The position numbers and the translations under genes were made by a program. 64,000 bases of DNA from Algoriphagus formosus (GTDB taxonomy: Bacteria; Bacteroidota; Bacteroidia; Cytophagales; Cyclobacteriaceae): the NCBI RefSeq assembly GCF_002807035.1, contig NZ_NIUC01000001.1, positions 1 through 64,000 of the forward strand, in the 5' to 3' direction. Below, piece by piece: positions 25,100-34,456 of the stretch. Under the pieces are notes generated by a model, which saw nothing but the letters and a program-made list of their open reading frames with translations, was not told the DNA's origin and did no database searches. Position 1 is the first letter of the stretch. Each line of letters starts with the position of its first letter.

Positions 25100-25256
25100 G
25101 GATTAAAACTTCAATATTTTATTCAAACTACAAATTTTTATAGATGAACGTGATTGAATATACAAAATTATATATCAAAAATATGCAAAAATGATCGTGA
25201 ACGAACAGTTTGGAAAAAGAATATTGATAAATACCCAAATATAATTTTAGAAAAAA

Positions 25257-25292
25257 CTACGGAAACTTTGAACTTTCCTATCGTTTCCATAG
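25257..25292. promoter_or_regulatory. Candidate TetR operator upstream of the efflux operon
   Basis: Inverted repeat with arms CTACGGAAAC (25257-25266) and GTTTCCATAG (25283-25292), one mismatch in ten, centred about 45 bp before the tetR start. TetR-family repressors usually autoregulate from such sites. The 16-bp spacer is longer than in classical TetR operators, so the exact half-sites are uncertain. Confidence 0.5.
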
Positions 25293-25317
25293 TTTCGCAA
25301 CCTGAATACCAATAGAG

Positions 25318-25947
25318 ATGCATGAAATGCGAGAGAAGATATTAGATGCGGCGGTAGATGAATTTTCTAGATTCGGAGTTCGAAGTGTCACAATGGATGA
25401 TATTGCCAGACACTTAGGAATTTCGAAAAAGACGCTGTATCAGGAGTTTTCGGATAAGAAGGAACTGGTTAAATCTGCCTTTGAACGGATTTTGAGTGAA
25501 GATCAGTGCAAGCTAGACGAGATTATGAATAGTTCCGATGATCAGGTTATCGAGACTCTTGTAAGTATATCCCGAATGATGAGGCATCGCTTGCAGTCAA
25601 TCAACCCCATCACGATTCATGAAGTTCAAAAGTATTTTCCGGAAGCTTGGTCTGTTTTTTCAAGACATAAGGAAGAAGTCATATTACATGAACTGACCGA
25701 AATCATTGAGCGCGGGAAAAAATTGGGCTATTTCCGACCTGAAATAGAAGCCCCCATCTTAGCACGAATTCGAGTAGATCAAATCACCAATGCTATGGAT
25801 CCCTCCAACTTTCAGGATAAGGAATACGATATCGTGAAAGTTCAGCTCGAGATGATGGACCATTTCCTGCATGGAATCTTCACAGAAAAAGGACGAGAAG
25901 CCTATAAAATCCAACAAGAAAAATCTGTTTCAACCCCAGAAAAATGA
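25318..25947 (+). CDS. TetR/AcrR-family regulator of the efflux operon
   Basis: 209 residues. The N-terminal helix-turn-helix (about 5-52) has the family pattern I-L-D-A-A-V-D-E-F-S-R-F-G and M-D-D-I-A-R-H-L-G-I-S-K-K-T-L-Y-Q-E-F. The C-terminal helical domain is the ligand-binding part. It is first in an operon with tolC-like, MFP and RND genes, and its stop overlaps the next start by 4 bp (ATGA). It most likely represses this operon and is released by a pump substrate. Confidence 0.93.
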   Translation: MHEMREKILDAAVDEFSRFGVRSVTMDDIARHLGISKKTLYQEFSDKKELVKSAFERILSEDQCKLDEIMNSSDDQVIETLVSISRMMRHRLQSINPITIHEVQKYFPEAWSVFSRHKEEVILHELTEIIERGKKLGYFRPEIEAPILARIRVDQITNAMDPSNFQDKEYDIVKVQLEMMDHFLHGIFTEKGREAYKIQQEKSVSTPEK

Positions 25948-27302
25948 GAATACCAGCTATTATTTTCTTTTTATTATTCAGTTTCTTTTACAAAGTAGAA
26001 GCTCAGGAAATAGTCGAATTGACTTTAGAAGAGGCGCTTCAGTACACTTTGGAAAACAATGTGAATGTAAAAAATGCTCAATTAGAGACTTTGATTTCCA
26101 AAGCAACTGTCAAGGAAACAACCGCCTCGGGTCTGCCTCAGATCAACGGTAACTTCGATTTGAATTACAACCCAGCTATTCCTGTTGTTTTCCTGCCAAA
26201 TGAACCGCCTTTTGGCGACCCCAACATTCCATCGGATGTGATTCCTGCCCGATTCGGTGTGAGCTATCAATCCAATTTGGGAGCGAATCTCAGACAAATG
26301 ATTTTTGATGGTTCGTTTTTCGTGGGACTTCGAGCAGCAAAGACTTACAAGCAACTGACCGACCTAGATCTGATCAAGACGGAAAATGACGCCATAGAGG
26401 CTGTGAAGAAAGCTTACTTTGGAGTTTTGGTCAATCTGGAAAGAATTCGTTTGGCAGAAGCAAACTTGGCTAGGATCGATACTTTACTTTCTGAAACTCA
26501 GGCATTGAATCAGGCTGGTTTTGCAGAAAAGATCGATGTATCCCGTATTCAAGTGCAGCGAAATAACACCTACTCTCAGGTAGAGCGAGCTAGAACTTCC
26601 CTAGAAGTAAGTGAGCAAATACTAAAACTTCAGATGGGCCTCCCCATGGAATATGATGTGCGTCCAAACGAAACACTAGCAGAGCTAAATCCCATCGAAG
26701 AGCTGAATGCCTTGTTGATTGATGAAGGTGTGGAGCGGATTGAGGTTGCCCAGCTGAATACGAATATTGAACTGATCGGCTTGGACTTGAAAAATAATCA
26801 AGCCCAATACATGCCTACAATTGACTTCATTGCCAATGCGCAACGTTCTGGTGCAGGAAATACATTTGACACTGTTTTTGACAAACAGAATTGGTTTGGA
26901 AGCTCTTTACTAGGTGTGAGTATGCAGATTCCGATTTTTGATGGGTTACTTAAAAGTGCCCGAATTCAGAAAAACAGAATTCAAATTCAGCAATTGGAGA
27001 ACCAACGAAATTTCTTGAGAGAAAGCATAAAAAATGAGGTTTTCTCAGCAAAATCCACTTTAGAAAATGACCTGTTAATCCTGACGGTTCAAAGGGAAAA
27101 TTTGGAATTGGCCCGTGAGGTATATGACATAGCTAAAATCAAGTATCAAGAAGGGGTCGGGTCAAACCTTGAAGTAGTAGATGCCGACGCAGCGCTTGTT
27201 CAGGCAGAATTCAATTATTTATCAGCGCTCTATGACGGTTTGATCGCAAAAGTAGATTTAGAAAAAGCATTAGGAATTCTTAAAAATGACATCATCAACT
27301 AA
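25944..27302 (+). CDS. TolC-family outer-membrane efflux protein
   Basis: 452 residues with a signal peptide (I-I-F-F-L-L-F-S-F-F-Y-K-V-E-A-Q, cleaved near 20). Two repeats of the long-helix TolC fold are seen: L-T-L-E-E-A-L-Q-Y-T-L-E-N-N-V at the start and the second half from about 240. The C-terminal A-K-I-K-Y-Q-E-G-V-G-S-N-L-E-V-V-D-A-D block is a family hallmark. It forms the outer-membrane tunnel of the RND pump encoded downstream. Confidence 0.95.
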   Translation: MRIPAIIFFLLFSFFYKVEAQEIVELTLEEALQYTLENNVNVKNAQLETLISKATVKETTASGLPQINGNFDLNYNPAIPVVFLPNEPPFGDPNIPSDVIPARFGVSYQSNLGANLRQMIFDGSFFVGLRAAKTYKQLTDLDLIKTENDAIEAVKKAYFGVLVNLERIRLAEANLARIDTLLSETQALNQAGFAEKIDVSRIQVQRNNTYSQVERARTSLEVSEQILKLQMGLPMEYDVRPNETLAELNPIEELNALLIDEGVERIEVAQLNTNIELIGLDLKNNQAQYMPTIDFIANAQRSGAGNTFDTVFDKQNWFGSSLLGVSMQIPIFDGLLKSARIQKNRIQIQQLENQRNFLRESIKNEVFSAKSTLENDLLILTVQRENLELAREVYDIAKIKYQEGVGSNLEVVDADAALVQAEFNYLSALYDGLIAKVDLEKALGILKNDIIN

Positions 27303-27342
27303 ACCAACTCCCAGTTTTGGGACTCAACTCCGTAAAATTAAT

Positions 27343-28479
27343 ATGAAAGCGATATACAAATTTTTATTTCTGAGTCTAACTGCCGTGGTTTTATACAGCT
27401 GCGGAGCAGAACAATCTGAACTTGAAACAAAAAAGGCTGAATTAGAAAGCTTACAACAGGAAGCATCCTCCATTCAGACCAAAATCCTTCAGTTGGAATC
27501 TGAGATTGCAAGCTTGGATCCTGAATTTGCCTCTCAAAACAAAAAATCTGTTTTGATTACAACTGCAAGTGCTCAGCGAGCTAATTTCGAGCACTTCGTA
27601 GAGGTGACAGGTTCTGTGCTGTCAAAAAAGAATGTAGTCATCTCAGCTGAAACAGGAGGAAGAATACTAGAAATTCCCGCCATTGAAGGTATGAGAGTAG
27701 AGCGAGGATCTGTTCTTGCCAGAGTAGATTCAGAGTCTATTCAGCGGAATATAGATGAATTGGAGACCTCTTTAGACTTGGCTACCATGCTTTTTGAAAA
27801 GCAGAAAAGACTTTGGGACCAAGAAATCGGTACGGAAGTTCAGTATTTGGAAGCGAAGAATCGAAAAGAAGGCTTGGAGAGAAACTTAGCCTCGCTAAAG
27901 ACTCAATTGGATAAAACTATCATCAGAGCGCCATTTACAGGTACTATTGAATCTGTAGATGTGAGACTTGGTGAATTGGTGCAGCCTGGTATGCCAATGT
28001 TCCAGTTTGTGGGTGAGAGTGATCTTTTCATCGAAGCGGATGTGTCTGAGGCCTATGTTGGTGTACTCAGCAAAGGAGACAGCGTTCAGATTTCCTTCCC
28101 TTCCATCGGTGAAAGTCTGAAGACAAGAGTGAGTTCGGTAGGGGCAATTATCAATCCCAACAACCGAACCTTCAAGGTCGAGGTGTTTCTTCCCAATATG
28201 AAAATGGTGAAGCCCAACATGCTGACGGTCATGAAAATCAAAGACTATGAGAATGATGATTCAGTGATTGTTCCTAATCATTTGATTCTTAGCGACAATA
28301 AAGGTGACTACGTCTATATCGTTCAGGATGGTGTAGCGAAGAAGACCTATGTCAAGCGTGGTAAAACATTCAACGACAATGCAGAGATTTTAGAGGGTCT
28401 TCAAGGAAATGAGACCTTGGTAGACAAAGGTTTCAGAGAAGTAGGAGATAATTTCAACGTAAACATTGCACAAGGTTAA
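27343..28479 (+). CDS. RND efflux periplasmic adaptor (membrane fusion) lipoprotein
   Basis: 378 residues from ATG 27343; the open frame reaches back to 27286 inside tolC, but the later start gives a lipoprotein signal (M-K-A-I-Y-K-F ... Y-S-C, Cys about 18). A coiled coil follows (about 24-55, then the long hairpin near 115-165). The lipoyl halves E-G-M-R-V-E-R-G-S-V-L-A-R-V-D and A-P-F-T-G-T-I-E-S-V are typical of HlyD/AcrA adaptors. It links the TolC-like tunnel with the RND pump. Three bases separate it from the pump gene. Confidence 0.94.
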   Translation: MKAIYKFLFLSLTAVVLYSCGAEQSELETKKAELESLQQEASSIQTKILQLESEIASLDPEFASQNKKSVLITTASAQRANFEHFVEVTGSVLSKKNVVISAETGGRILEIPAIEGMRVERGSVLARVDSESIQRNIDELETSLDLATMLFEKQKRLWDQEIGTEVQYLEAKNRKEGLERNLASLKTQLDKTIIRAPFTGTIESVDVRLGELVQPGMPMFQFVGESDLFIEADVSEAYVGVLSKGDSVQISFPSIGESLKTRVSSVGAIINPNNRTFKVEVFLPNMKMVKPNMLTVMKIKDYENDDSVIVPNHLILSDNKGDYVYIVQDGVAKKTYVKRGKTFNDNAEILEGLQGNETLVDKGFREVGDNFNVNIAQG

Positions 28480-28482
28480 ATC

Positions 28483-31400
28483 ATGTCAGATCAACAAAAA
28501 TTGAAAACCACTCGGGAATTTGGACTATCCAGTCTCAGTGTCGACAATTCCACCTCGGTGGTGATTTTGACACTGATTATTACCGTGCTTGGCCTGAGTG
28601 CTTATCGCACCATGCCTAAGGAAAGTTTTCCAGAGATAGTTATTCCAACGGTCTATGTGGGTACTCCTTATCCAGGTAATTCGCCTGTGGATATGGAAAA
28701 CCTGATCACTCGACCTATTGAAAAGGAACTGAAGTCCCTCAATGATGTGAAGGATATCAAATCCACATCGGTCCAGGATTTTTCTTCCATTGTTATTGAG
28801 TTTAACCCTGGGATTGAAATATCAAAAGCCATCCAAGACGTAAAGGATGCGGTAGATAAGGCAAAAAGTGAGTTGCCAACGGACCTCGATCAGGATCCTA
28901 ATGTGGTGGAGGTAAATACCTCGGACTTTCCGATCATGAATGTCAATATCTCTGGAGATTATTCAGAGACTGAGCTTAAGAAATTTGGAGAGTACCTGGA
29001 AGACGAAATCGAGAAGTTACCAGAAATTTCCAAAGCAGATCTCGCTGGTACGGTTGAGCGTGAGATTCAAATCAATGCGGACCCATACAAAATGGAAGCA
29101 ACCGGGGTGACTTTCAACGATATTTCTGGTGCGGTGCAGTCTGAAAACGTGACTGTTTCAGGAGGAAATATCCGTTCAGGAGACTTTACCCGTACGCTTC
29201 GAGTTGATGGAGAGTTTTCAGATCCTCAGGACTTGCTAAACATCATCGTCAAAACAGACAATCAAAAGATCGTTTACCTCCGGGATGTAGCAAAAGTAGA
29301 AGACACTTATAAAGAGCGCTCTTCATACGCCCGCAGCAAGAATCTCCCGGTAGTAACTATCAATGTGACCAAGCGATCAGGTGAAAACCTGCTCAATGCA
29401 GCTGATAAAATCAAGGTAATTATCGATGACGCAAAGGCTAATCGATTCCCTCAAGATCTGGAAATTACTATCACCAATGATCAATCCAAGCAGACACGAC
29501 TTCAAGTAAGTGATTTGGAAAACTCCATCATCTTCGGGGTGATCCTGGTGGTCTTGGTTTTGATGTTTTTCCTAGGCTTTAGAAATGCCTTGTTCGTGGG
29601 TGTGGCTATTCCGCTTTCTATGTTTATCTCCTTTTTGGTGCTAAACTCATTTGGAATTACGCTAAACCTCATGGTGCTTTTCTCCTTGATTCTTGCCCTA
29701 GGTATGCTAGTGGATAATGGAATCGTGGTTGTAGAAAATATCTACCGACTGATGTCTGAGGGAAAAAATCCAATTCGTGCAGCGAAAGAAGGAGTAGGAG
29801 AGGTTGCTTGGCCAATTATCACCTCAACAGCCACTACCTTGGCGGCCTTTTTGCCTTTGGCGTTTTGGGATGATATCGTCGGTGAGTTTATGAAATACTT
29901 GCCCATCACTCTGATTATCGTTTTATCCTCCTCACTGTTTGTTGCCTTAGTAATTAACCCTGTGTTAACCTCTTTGTACATGAAGGTGGAGGATATCAAC
30001 GTGGTGAAGAAAAAGCAAAAGCCAATCATCATAGCGGGTATCTTTTTGGTATTGTCCATCATATTTTACCTTCTAGGTTGGACGGCCTTTGGATCTTTGG
30101 CGCTTGTAGCGAGTGTACTGACCATCTTCAATGTTTTTGTGCTTCGAAAAGCCATCAGGTGGTTTCAGACAGTCTTTTTGGTTAACCTTGAGAATGCTTA
30201 TGAGAAAACCCTCAAGTTTGCTCTCAAAGGATGGAACCCTTATTTCTTCTTTGCTGGAGTAAACCTATTGTTGATTCTTTCGCTAGCTCTTTTATTTGTA
30301 AGATCTCCGAAAATTCTATTCTTCCCTGACAATCAGCCTCAATTGGTCAATGTCTTCGTGGAATTCCCAATCGGAACGGATATCGAAGCCACCGATGAAT
30401 TTGTAGATAGGATGGAAGATGAAGTTTATCAGGCTTTGGATGAATTTCACCCAATTATCGAATCTTTCATCACTCAAGTAGGTGAGGGTACAGGAGACCC
30501 TACCGAAGGACCAAGCAATGAGACCACCCCACACAAGGCGAAAATCACGATTGGTTTTGTGGATTATATCGATCGTCAAGGGGTGAATACCAATAGAGCC
30601 ATGGAAGTGATCAGGGATCTAGTGGAAAAGTATCCTGGTGTGCTGATCACAGTCGATAAACAGCGAAATGGACCTCCTGTAGGAAAGGCAGTAAATATTG
30701 AATTCATCGGGGAAAACTATGAGCAATTAATTGACTACGTTGGTAAAGCCAAAGATTACCTTGAGGATCAGAATATTCCCGGATTAGAGGAATTGAAAAC
30801 TGACCTTTCTCTCGGTAGTCCTGAGGTGATCTTGGATATTGATCGAGAGAAAGCCCGAAGATTTGGCTTATCAACATCCTCCATTGCTACAGAACTCAGA
30901 ACAGCACTATTTGGACTAGAGGTTTCGAAATATAAAGAAGGAGAGGACGACTATCCGATCCAACTTCGATTGATGGATGACTATCGGTACGATATCAATA
31001 CACTTGTCAATAAGAAGATTGGCTTCCGAGATAAGTTTGGTACAAAGAGAGAGGTTCCTATCTCTGCAGTAGCCGACATTCAATATGGCTCTACCTATGG
31101 ATCTGTCAAGCGTAAGGATTTGGAGAAAGTCATTACCATGTACTCCAACGTACTGGATGGTTACAATCCTACTGAGATCAATCAAAAGATCAAGACCTTG
31201 ATGGCTAGCTATGAAGTACCGGATCGTATTCAGGTCAAATTCACCGGTGAGCAGGAAGAACAAGCCAAATCGCAGGAATTCTTGACACGTGCATTGGGAA
31301 TTGCCGTTTCACTGATCTTCCTAATCATCGTGGCTCAATTCAATTCCGTGACTACTCCATTTATCATTATGGCTTCGGTAGTTTTGAGTACGATTGGCGT

Positions 31401-31887
31401 ATTCTTGGGTCTTGTTATTTTCAATATGGACTTCGTGGTAATCATGACGGGTATCGGAATCATTTCCCTAGCTGGTGTGGTGGTAAATAATGCCATCGTA
31501 TTGATTGATTATACCAATCTGGTCAGAGAGCGAAGAAGGGAAGAACTAGGTGTCGACAAAGGAGCATTCTTGAGCTATGAAGACTTAATCGGAAGTATTG
31601 TAGAGTCAGGTAAAACCCGTCTTCGCCCTGTGCTTTTGACAGCGATCACAACTGTGCTCGGATTGATTCCGCTGGCTATTGGGATGAACATTAATTTCGG
31701 AAGTCTTTTGAGTTCTTTTGATCCACAGTTCTACATCGGAGGAGACAATGCAGATTTCTGGGGTCCAATGGCCTGGACAGTAATATTTGGCCTAACCTTC
31801 GCGACTTTCCTTACGTTAGTAATTGTACCAGTTATGTACTTGCTGGCTGACAAGCTAAATATGGCTATACGCAAGGTAAAGGCATGA
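28483..31887 (+). CDS. RND-family multidrug efflux permease
   Basis: 1134 residues, about 90 longer than AcrB-type pumps, with extra membrane helices in the middle (around 510-565). The TM4 proton-relay block G-M-L-V-D-N-G-I-V-V-V-E-N contains the expected Asp, and the C-terminal repeat has A-G-V-V-V-N-N-A-I-V-L-I-D-Y. Two large periplasmic loops lie after TM1 and TM7. It is the inner-membrane pump of the TetR-controlled operon. A strong terminator follows. Confidence 0.96.
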   Translation: MSDQQKLKTTREFGLSSLSVDNSTSVVILTLIITVLGLSAYRTMPKESFPEIVIPTVYVGTPYPGNSPVDMENLITRPIEKELKSLNDVKDIKSTSVQDFSSIVIEFNPGIEISKAIQDVKDAVDKAKSELPTDLDQDPNVVEVNTSDFPIMNVNISGDYSETELKKFGEYLEDEIEKLPEISKADLAGTVEREIQINADPYKMEATGVTFNDISGAVQSENVTVSGGNIRSGDFTRTLRVDGEFSDPQDLLNIIVKTDNQKIVYLRDVAKVEDTYKERSSYARSKNLPVVTINVTKRSGENLLNAADKIKVIIDDAKANRFPQDLEITITNDQSKQTRLQVSDLENSIIFGVILVVLVLMFFLGFRNALFVGVAIPLSMFISFLVLNSFGITLNLMVLFSLILALGMLVDNGIVVVENIYRLMSEGKNPIRAAKEGVGEVAWPIITSTATTLAAFLPLAFWDDIVGEFMKYLPITLIIVLSSSLFVALVINPVLTSLYMKVEDINVVKKKQKPIIIAGIFLVLSIIFYLLGWTAFGSLALVASVLTIFNVFVLRKAIRWFQTVFLVNLENAYEKTLKFALKGWNPYFFFAGVNLLLILSLALLFVRSPKILFFPDNQPQLVNVFVEFPIGTDIEATDEFVDRMEDEVYQALDEFHPIIESFITQVGEGTGDPTEGPSNETTPHKAKITIGFVDYIDRQGVNTNRAMEVIRDLVEKYPGVLITVDKQRNGPPVGKAVNIEFIGENYEQLIDYVGKAKDYLEDQNIPGLEELKTDLSLGSPEVILDIDREKARRFGLSTSSIATELRTALFGLEVSKYKEGEDDYPIQLRLMDDYRYDINTLVNKKIGFRDKFGTKREVPISAVADIQYGSTYGSVKRKDLEKVITMYSNVLDGYNPTEINQKIKTLMASYEVPDRIQVKFTGEQEEQAKSQEFLTRALGIAVSLIFLIIVAQFNSVTTPFIIMASVVLSTIGVFLGLVIFNMDFVVIMTGIGIISLAGVVVNNAIVLIDYTNLVRERRREELGVDKGAFLSYEDLIGSIVESGKTRLRPVLLTAITTVLGLIPLAIGMNINFGSLLSSFDPQFYIGGDNADFWGPMAWTVIFGLTFATFLTLVIVPVMYLLADKLNMAIRKVKA

Positions 31888-31916
31888 TTGATTTAAGGTT
31901 GGTGGTTTTTTTATGA

Positions 31917-31951
31917 CAAAACCCCCGCGGACAATGTCCCGGGGGTTTTTA
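31917..31951. terminator. Bidirectional terminator between the RND operon and ssb
   Basis: A long GC-rich stem AAAACCCCCG/CGGGGGTTTT with an inner GGACAATGTCC hairpin is followed by a T run on the plus strand and, because the left arm begins with A, also a T run on the minus strand. It ends both the efflux operon and the convergent ssb gene. Confidence 0.93.
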
Positions 31952-32004
31952 CTTTTTGAGAAAAATTGAAAGTTTTTCGAGTTAAACTCTTGATTTAACA
32001 TTTT

Positions 32005-32388
32005 TTAAAAGGGAAGGTCTGCTTCCTCTTTTTCGGCTTCTGAGGGTTGATTTTTACCGCCGCCCATGAACATAAAGTCATGGACAACGATCTCTGTCTG
32101 ATAGCGCTTTACGCCATCTTTGTCTGTGTAGCTACGGTTGGTGATTTTACCTTCGACTGCAAGTTCGGATCCTTTGGAAGTGTATTTAGCAATGATCTCG
32201 GCAGACTTGCCCCAAATGACCAAATTGTGCCAGGTGGTTTCAGTGACCTTTTCTCCTTGTTGGTTTTTGTAAGTTTCGTTGGTAGCCAAGCTGACCTTTC
32301 CCAATACCTTTCCAGACTCAAGAGTCTTTACTTCTACATTGTCACCTAGGCGACCGATCAATTGTACTTTGTTTCTTAGCGTGTTCAT
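32005..32388 (-). CDS. ssb: Single-stranded DNA-binding protein
   Basis: 127 residues. OB-fold blocks N-K-V-Q-L-I-G-R-L-G, V-S-L-A-T-N-E, W-H-N-L-V-I-W-G-K-S-A-E and the strand G-S-E-L-A-V-E-G-K-I-T-N-R-S-Y are typical. The short acidic C-tail ends in A-D-L-P-F, the protein-interaction tip. The length is short for an E. coli-type SSB (178) because the disordered linker is reduced, as in other Bacteroidota small SSBs. It protects ssDNA in replication and repair. Confidence 0.95.
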   Translation of the reverse strand: MNTLRNKVQLIGRLGDNVEVKTLESGKVLGKVSLATNETYKNQQGEKVTETTWHNLVIWGKSAEIIAKYTSKGSELAVEGKITNRSYTDKDGVKRYQTEIVVHDFMFMGGGKNQPSEAEKEEADLPF

Positions 32389-32736
32389 GATTACGTGTGT
32401 TTTGGTTAGAAATTTTGTTTTGTGGTTTACGCTAGAGGAAAACTTGATGATCCAAAGTTGTAATGAGGGCGCTTCATTACTCGGTAAGCAGTCGTTTGTA
32501 TCCGTTTGTATCCGATAGTAGTCGTTTGCTGTCGGATAATGTCCGTTAATGGCTATTTAAAGCACTTTTTTCAAAAAGGGATATTGAAAAAAAATTTGGC
32601 TTATTAATCGGTTAATTGGATTGGAAGTCCATTTTGAATAAATAATTCTAGCGGGTTTTGACTTTTTGCACTTAAAATAAAAACCGAAATAGATTGAATT
32701 AGCGGGTTGGGAAGGGTAATTTTGAAACAAAAATTT
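32389..32736. other. 348-bp intergenic region between divergent genes
   Basis: No gene was recognised. It separates ssb (minus) from the phosphodiesterase gene (plus). It contains the short-repeat tract at 32487-32550, listed separately, and an AT-rich half near 32560-32690 that may hold the plus-strand promoter. Confidence 0.6.
32487..32550. repeat. Short-repeat tract upstream of ssb
   Basis: The tract holds a 10-bp tandem duplication GTTTGTATCC (32495-32514), AGTCGTTTG twice (about 32490 and 32520), and an inverted pair TATCCGA (32509-32515) / TCGGATA (32532-32538). It lies about 100-160 bp upstream of the ssb start. It may be a regulatory site or slippage product. No coding potential. Confidence 0.7.
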
Positions 32737-33981
32737 ATGCGGAAAATACTATCCATTTCCTTTCTCCTCTTTCTGATCATAGGGAAGGTTTTTTCTCAAG
32801 ACAGTACCAAAAATTATGTGATCTTGATTTCCTTGGATGGGTTTCGTTACGATTATGTTGAGCGATTTAAGCCGGAAAATTTAAGTAAGTTTATTTCAGA
32901 AGGAACAGCTGCAGAAGCAATGATTCCTTCCTTTCCTACCAAGACTTTTCCAAATCACTACACCATCGCTACCGGACTTAAGCCGGAGCATCATGGTATC
33001 GTGGATAATAATTTTTGGCACCCCGAAAAAGAACAGCGTTACTCTATTTCCAATCGAGAGGTTGTGACCGATGGAACCTGGTATGGAGGGACGCCACTTT
33101 GGCTTTTAGCTGAGCAAAATGAAATGACTGCCGCAAGTTACTTTTTTGTAGGGAGTGAGGCAGATATTCAGGGAGTGAGACCATCTTACTATTATGACTA
33201 TGATGGAAGAGTGCCAAATCTCCAGCGTATATCGAAAGTTTTCGAATGGCTTCAGCTTCCTGAGGATGAGCGACCTCAGTTGATTACCATGTACTTTTCG
33301 GATATGGATGATACCGGGCATCGATACGGTCCGGATAATGATGAGCAGCTGAGCAATACCCTGCAAAGGTTAGATCGGGAGCTTGGAGCTCTTTTTGAAG
33401 GATTGAAAAGTTTGGATTTGCCAATACATGTTGTTTTGGTGTCGGACCATGGAATGCAGGCTGTACCAAAAGAAAAACTTATCAATTTAGACCCTTTGGT
33501 AGAAGGCATTAATGCCCGAGTGGTCAACTCAGGAGCTTTGGTTCATTTGCATTTGGAAGACCCATCGGAAAAGAAAAAAATCATCGAGACTATCGAAGCA
33601 CGTGGAGAGCACATTCATGTAGTGGATGTGGAGGATCGGGAGTACTATCAGGATTTGAGCTTGCATCGTGACCTACTTGGTGATTTATTGATTATTCCTG
33701 ATTTGGGATACTATTTGACTGATGATCGCGGAATTTTCCGCTACCAAAATCGTTCAGCAACTATGAAGACGGATGTTTTTGGAGAGCATGGATATAGCCC
33801 TGATTATAAGTCTATGCATGGAATTTTCTACGCTAAAGGACCTCAAATTAAGGAGGGCTTGGTAATTGAGCCTTTTGAAAACGTTCATGTTTACCCATTG
33901 ATCTGCAAAATTTTGGGACTTCCTATTCCATCTAATATTGATGGAAAACTTGAGGTACTTGAACCCGTACTTAAAGATTGA
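32737..33981 (+). CDS. Ectonucleotide pyrophosphatase/phosphodiesterase-like alkaline phosphatase superfamily protein
   Basis: 414 residues from ATG 32737, which gives a signal peptide (M-R-K-I-L-S-I-S-F-L-L-F ... F-S-Q); TTG codons upstream extend the frame to 32707. Metal sites of the type I phosphodiesterase family are seen: I-S-L-D-G-F-R-Y-D, the nucleophile region F-P-T-K-T-F-P-N-H-Y (Thr), D-M-D-D-T-G-H, S-D-H-G-M-Q and a C-terminal H-G-Y. It would hydrolyse nucleotide or other phosphodiesters in the periplasm. It overlaps the next gene by 1 bp (TGATG). Confidence 0.93.
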   Translation: MRKILSISFLLFLIIGKVFSQDSTKNYVILISLDGFRYDYVERFKPENLSKFISEGTAAEAMIPSFPTKTFPNHYTIATGLKPEHHGIVDNNFWHPEKEQRYSISNREVVTDGTWYGGTPLWLLAEQNEMTAASYFFVGSEADIQGVRPSYYYDYDGRVPNLQRISKVFEWLQLPEDERPQLITMYFSDMDDTGHRYGPDNDEQLSNTLQRLDRELGALFEGLKSLDLPIHVVLVSDHGMQAVPKEKLINLDPLVEGINARVVNSGALVHLHLEDPSEKKKIIETIEARGEHIHVVDVEDREYYQDLSLHRDLLGDLLIIPDLGYYLTDDRGIFRYQNRSATMKTDVFGEHGYSPDYKSMHGIFYAKGPQIKEGLVIEPFENVHVYPLICKILGLPIPSNIDGKLEVLEPVLKD

Positions 33982-34379
33982 TGGAGCTACGAAAGGAAAT
34001 AGAAAGTCGAAAGGATGTAGATTTTTTGGTTCGTAGATTCTACGAAAAAGTGCGAAAGCATGAGCATTTAGGACCGGTTTTCAATCATGTGGTTTCGGAT
34101 TGGGATCATCATCTTGTACACTTAAGTGATTTCTGGGAAATGATCCTTTTGAATACGGGGCCGGGAAAAGGAAAATTCAATCCTGCCCAAGTTCACCGGG
34201 AAGTGGATGCGAAGGTAGACTATCAGGTCGACCAAGTTCATTTTGGGAATTGGCTGGAATTGTGGTTTCAGACTATTGACCGCTATTTTGTTGGAGAACA
34301 AGCCAACTATGCCAAAGAACATGCCCGAAGGATGGCGCATATGCTTTTTATCCGTATTTGGGAGGCTAGACCTCGCTAG
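33981..34379 (+). CDS. Group III truncated haemoglobin
   Basis: 132 residues from ATG 33981. The family pattern is visible: V-D-F-L-V-R-R-F-Y-E-K-V, L-G-P-V-F, H-L-V-H-L-S-D-F-W-E, the group III region V-H-F-G-N-W-L-E-L-W with the proximal His, and a final A-R-R-M-A. It binds haem and O2 or NO in the cytoplasm. It is translationally coupled to the phosphodiesterase gene through TGATG, an unexpected pairing. Confidence 0.9.
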   Translation: MELRKEIESRKDVDFLVRRFYEKVRKHEHLGPVFNHVVSDWDHHLVHLSDFWEMILLNTGPGKGKFNPAQVHREVDAKVDYQVDQVHFGNWLELWFQTIDRYFVGEQANYAKEHARRMAHMLFIRIWEARPR

Positions 34380-34456
34380 ACTTTTTTAGACTAAAACCTT
34401 GAAAACCAAGTGTTTTTTCCTAGATTAATTGAACTTTAACAAGACAATCATTTCTT

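Noticed and set aside
30316..30579. Minus-strand open frame inside the RND gene
   Set aside because: Shadow of the pump coding sequence; no domain or start context.
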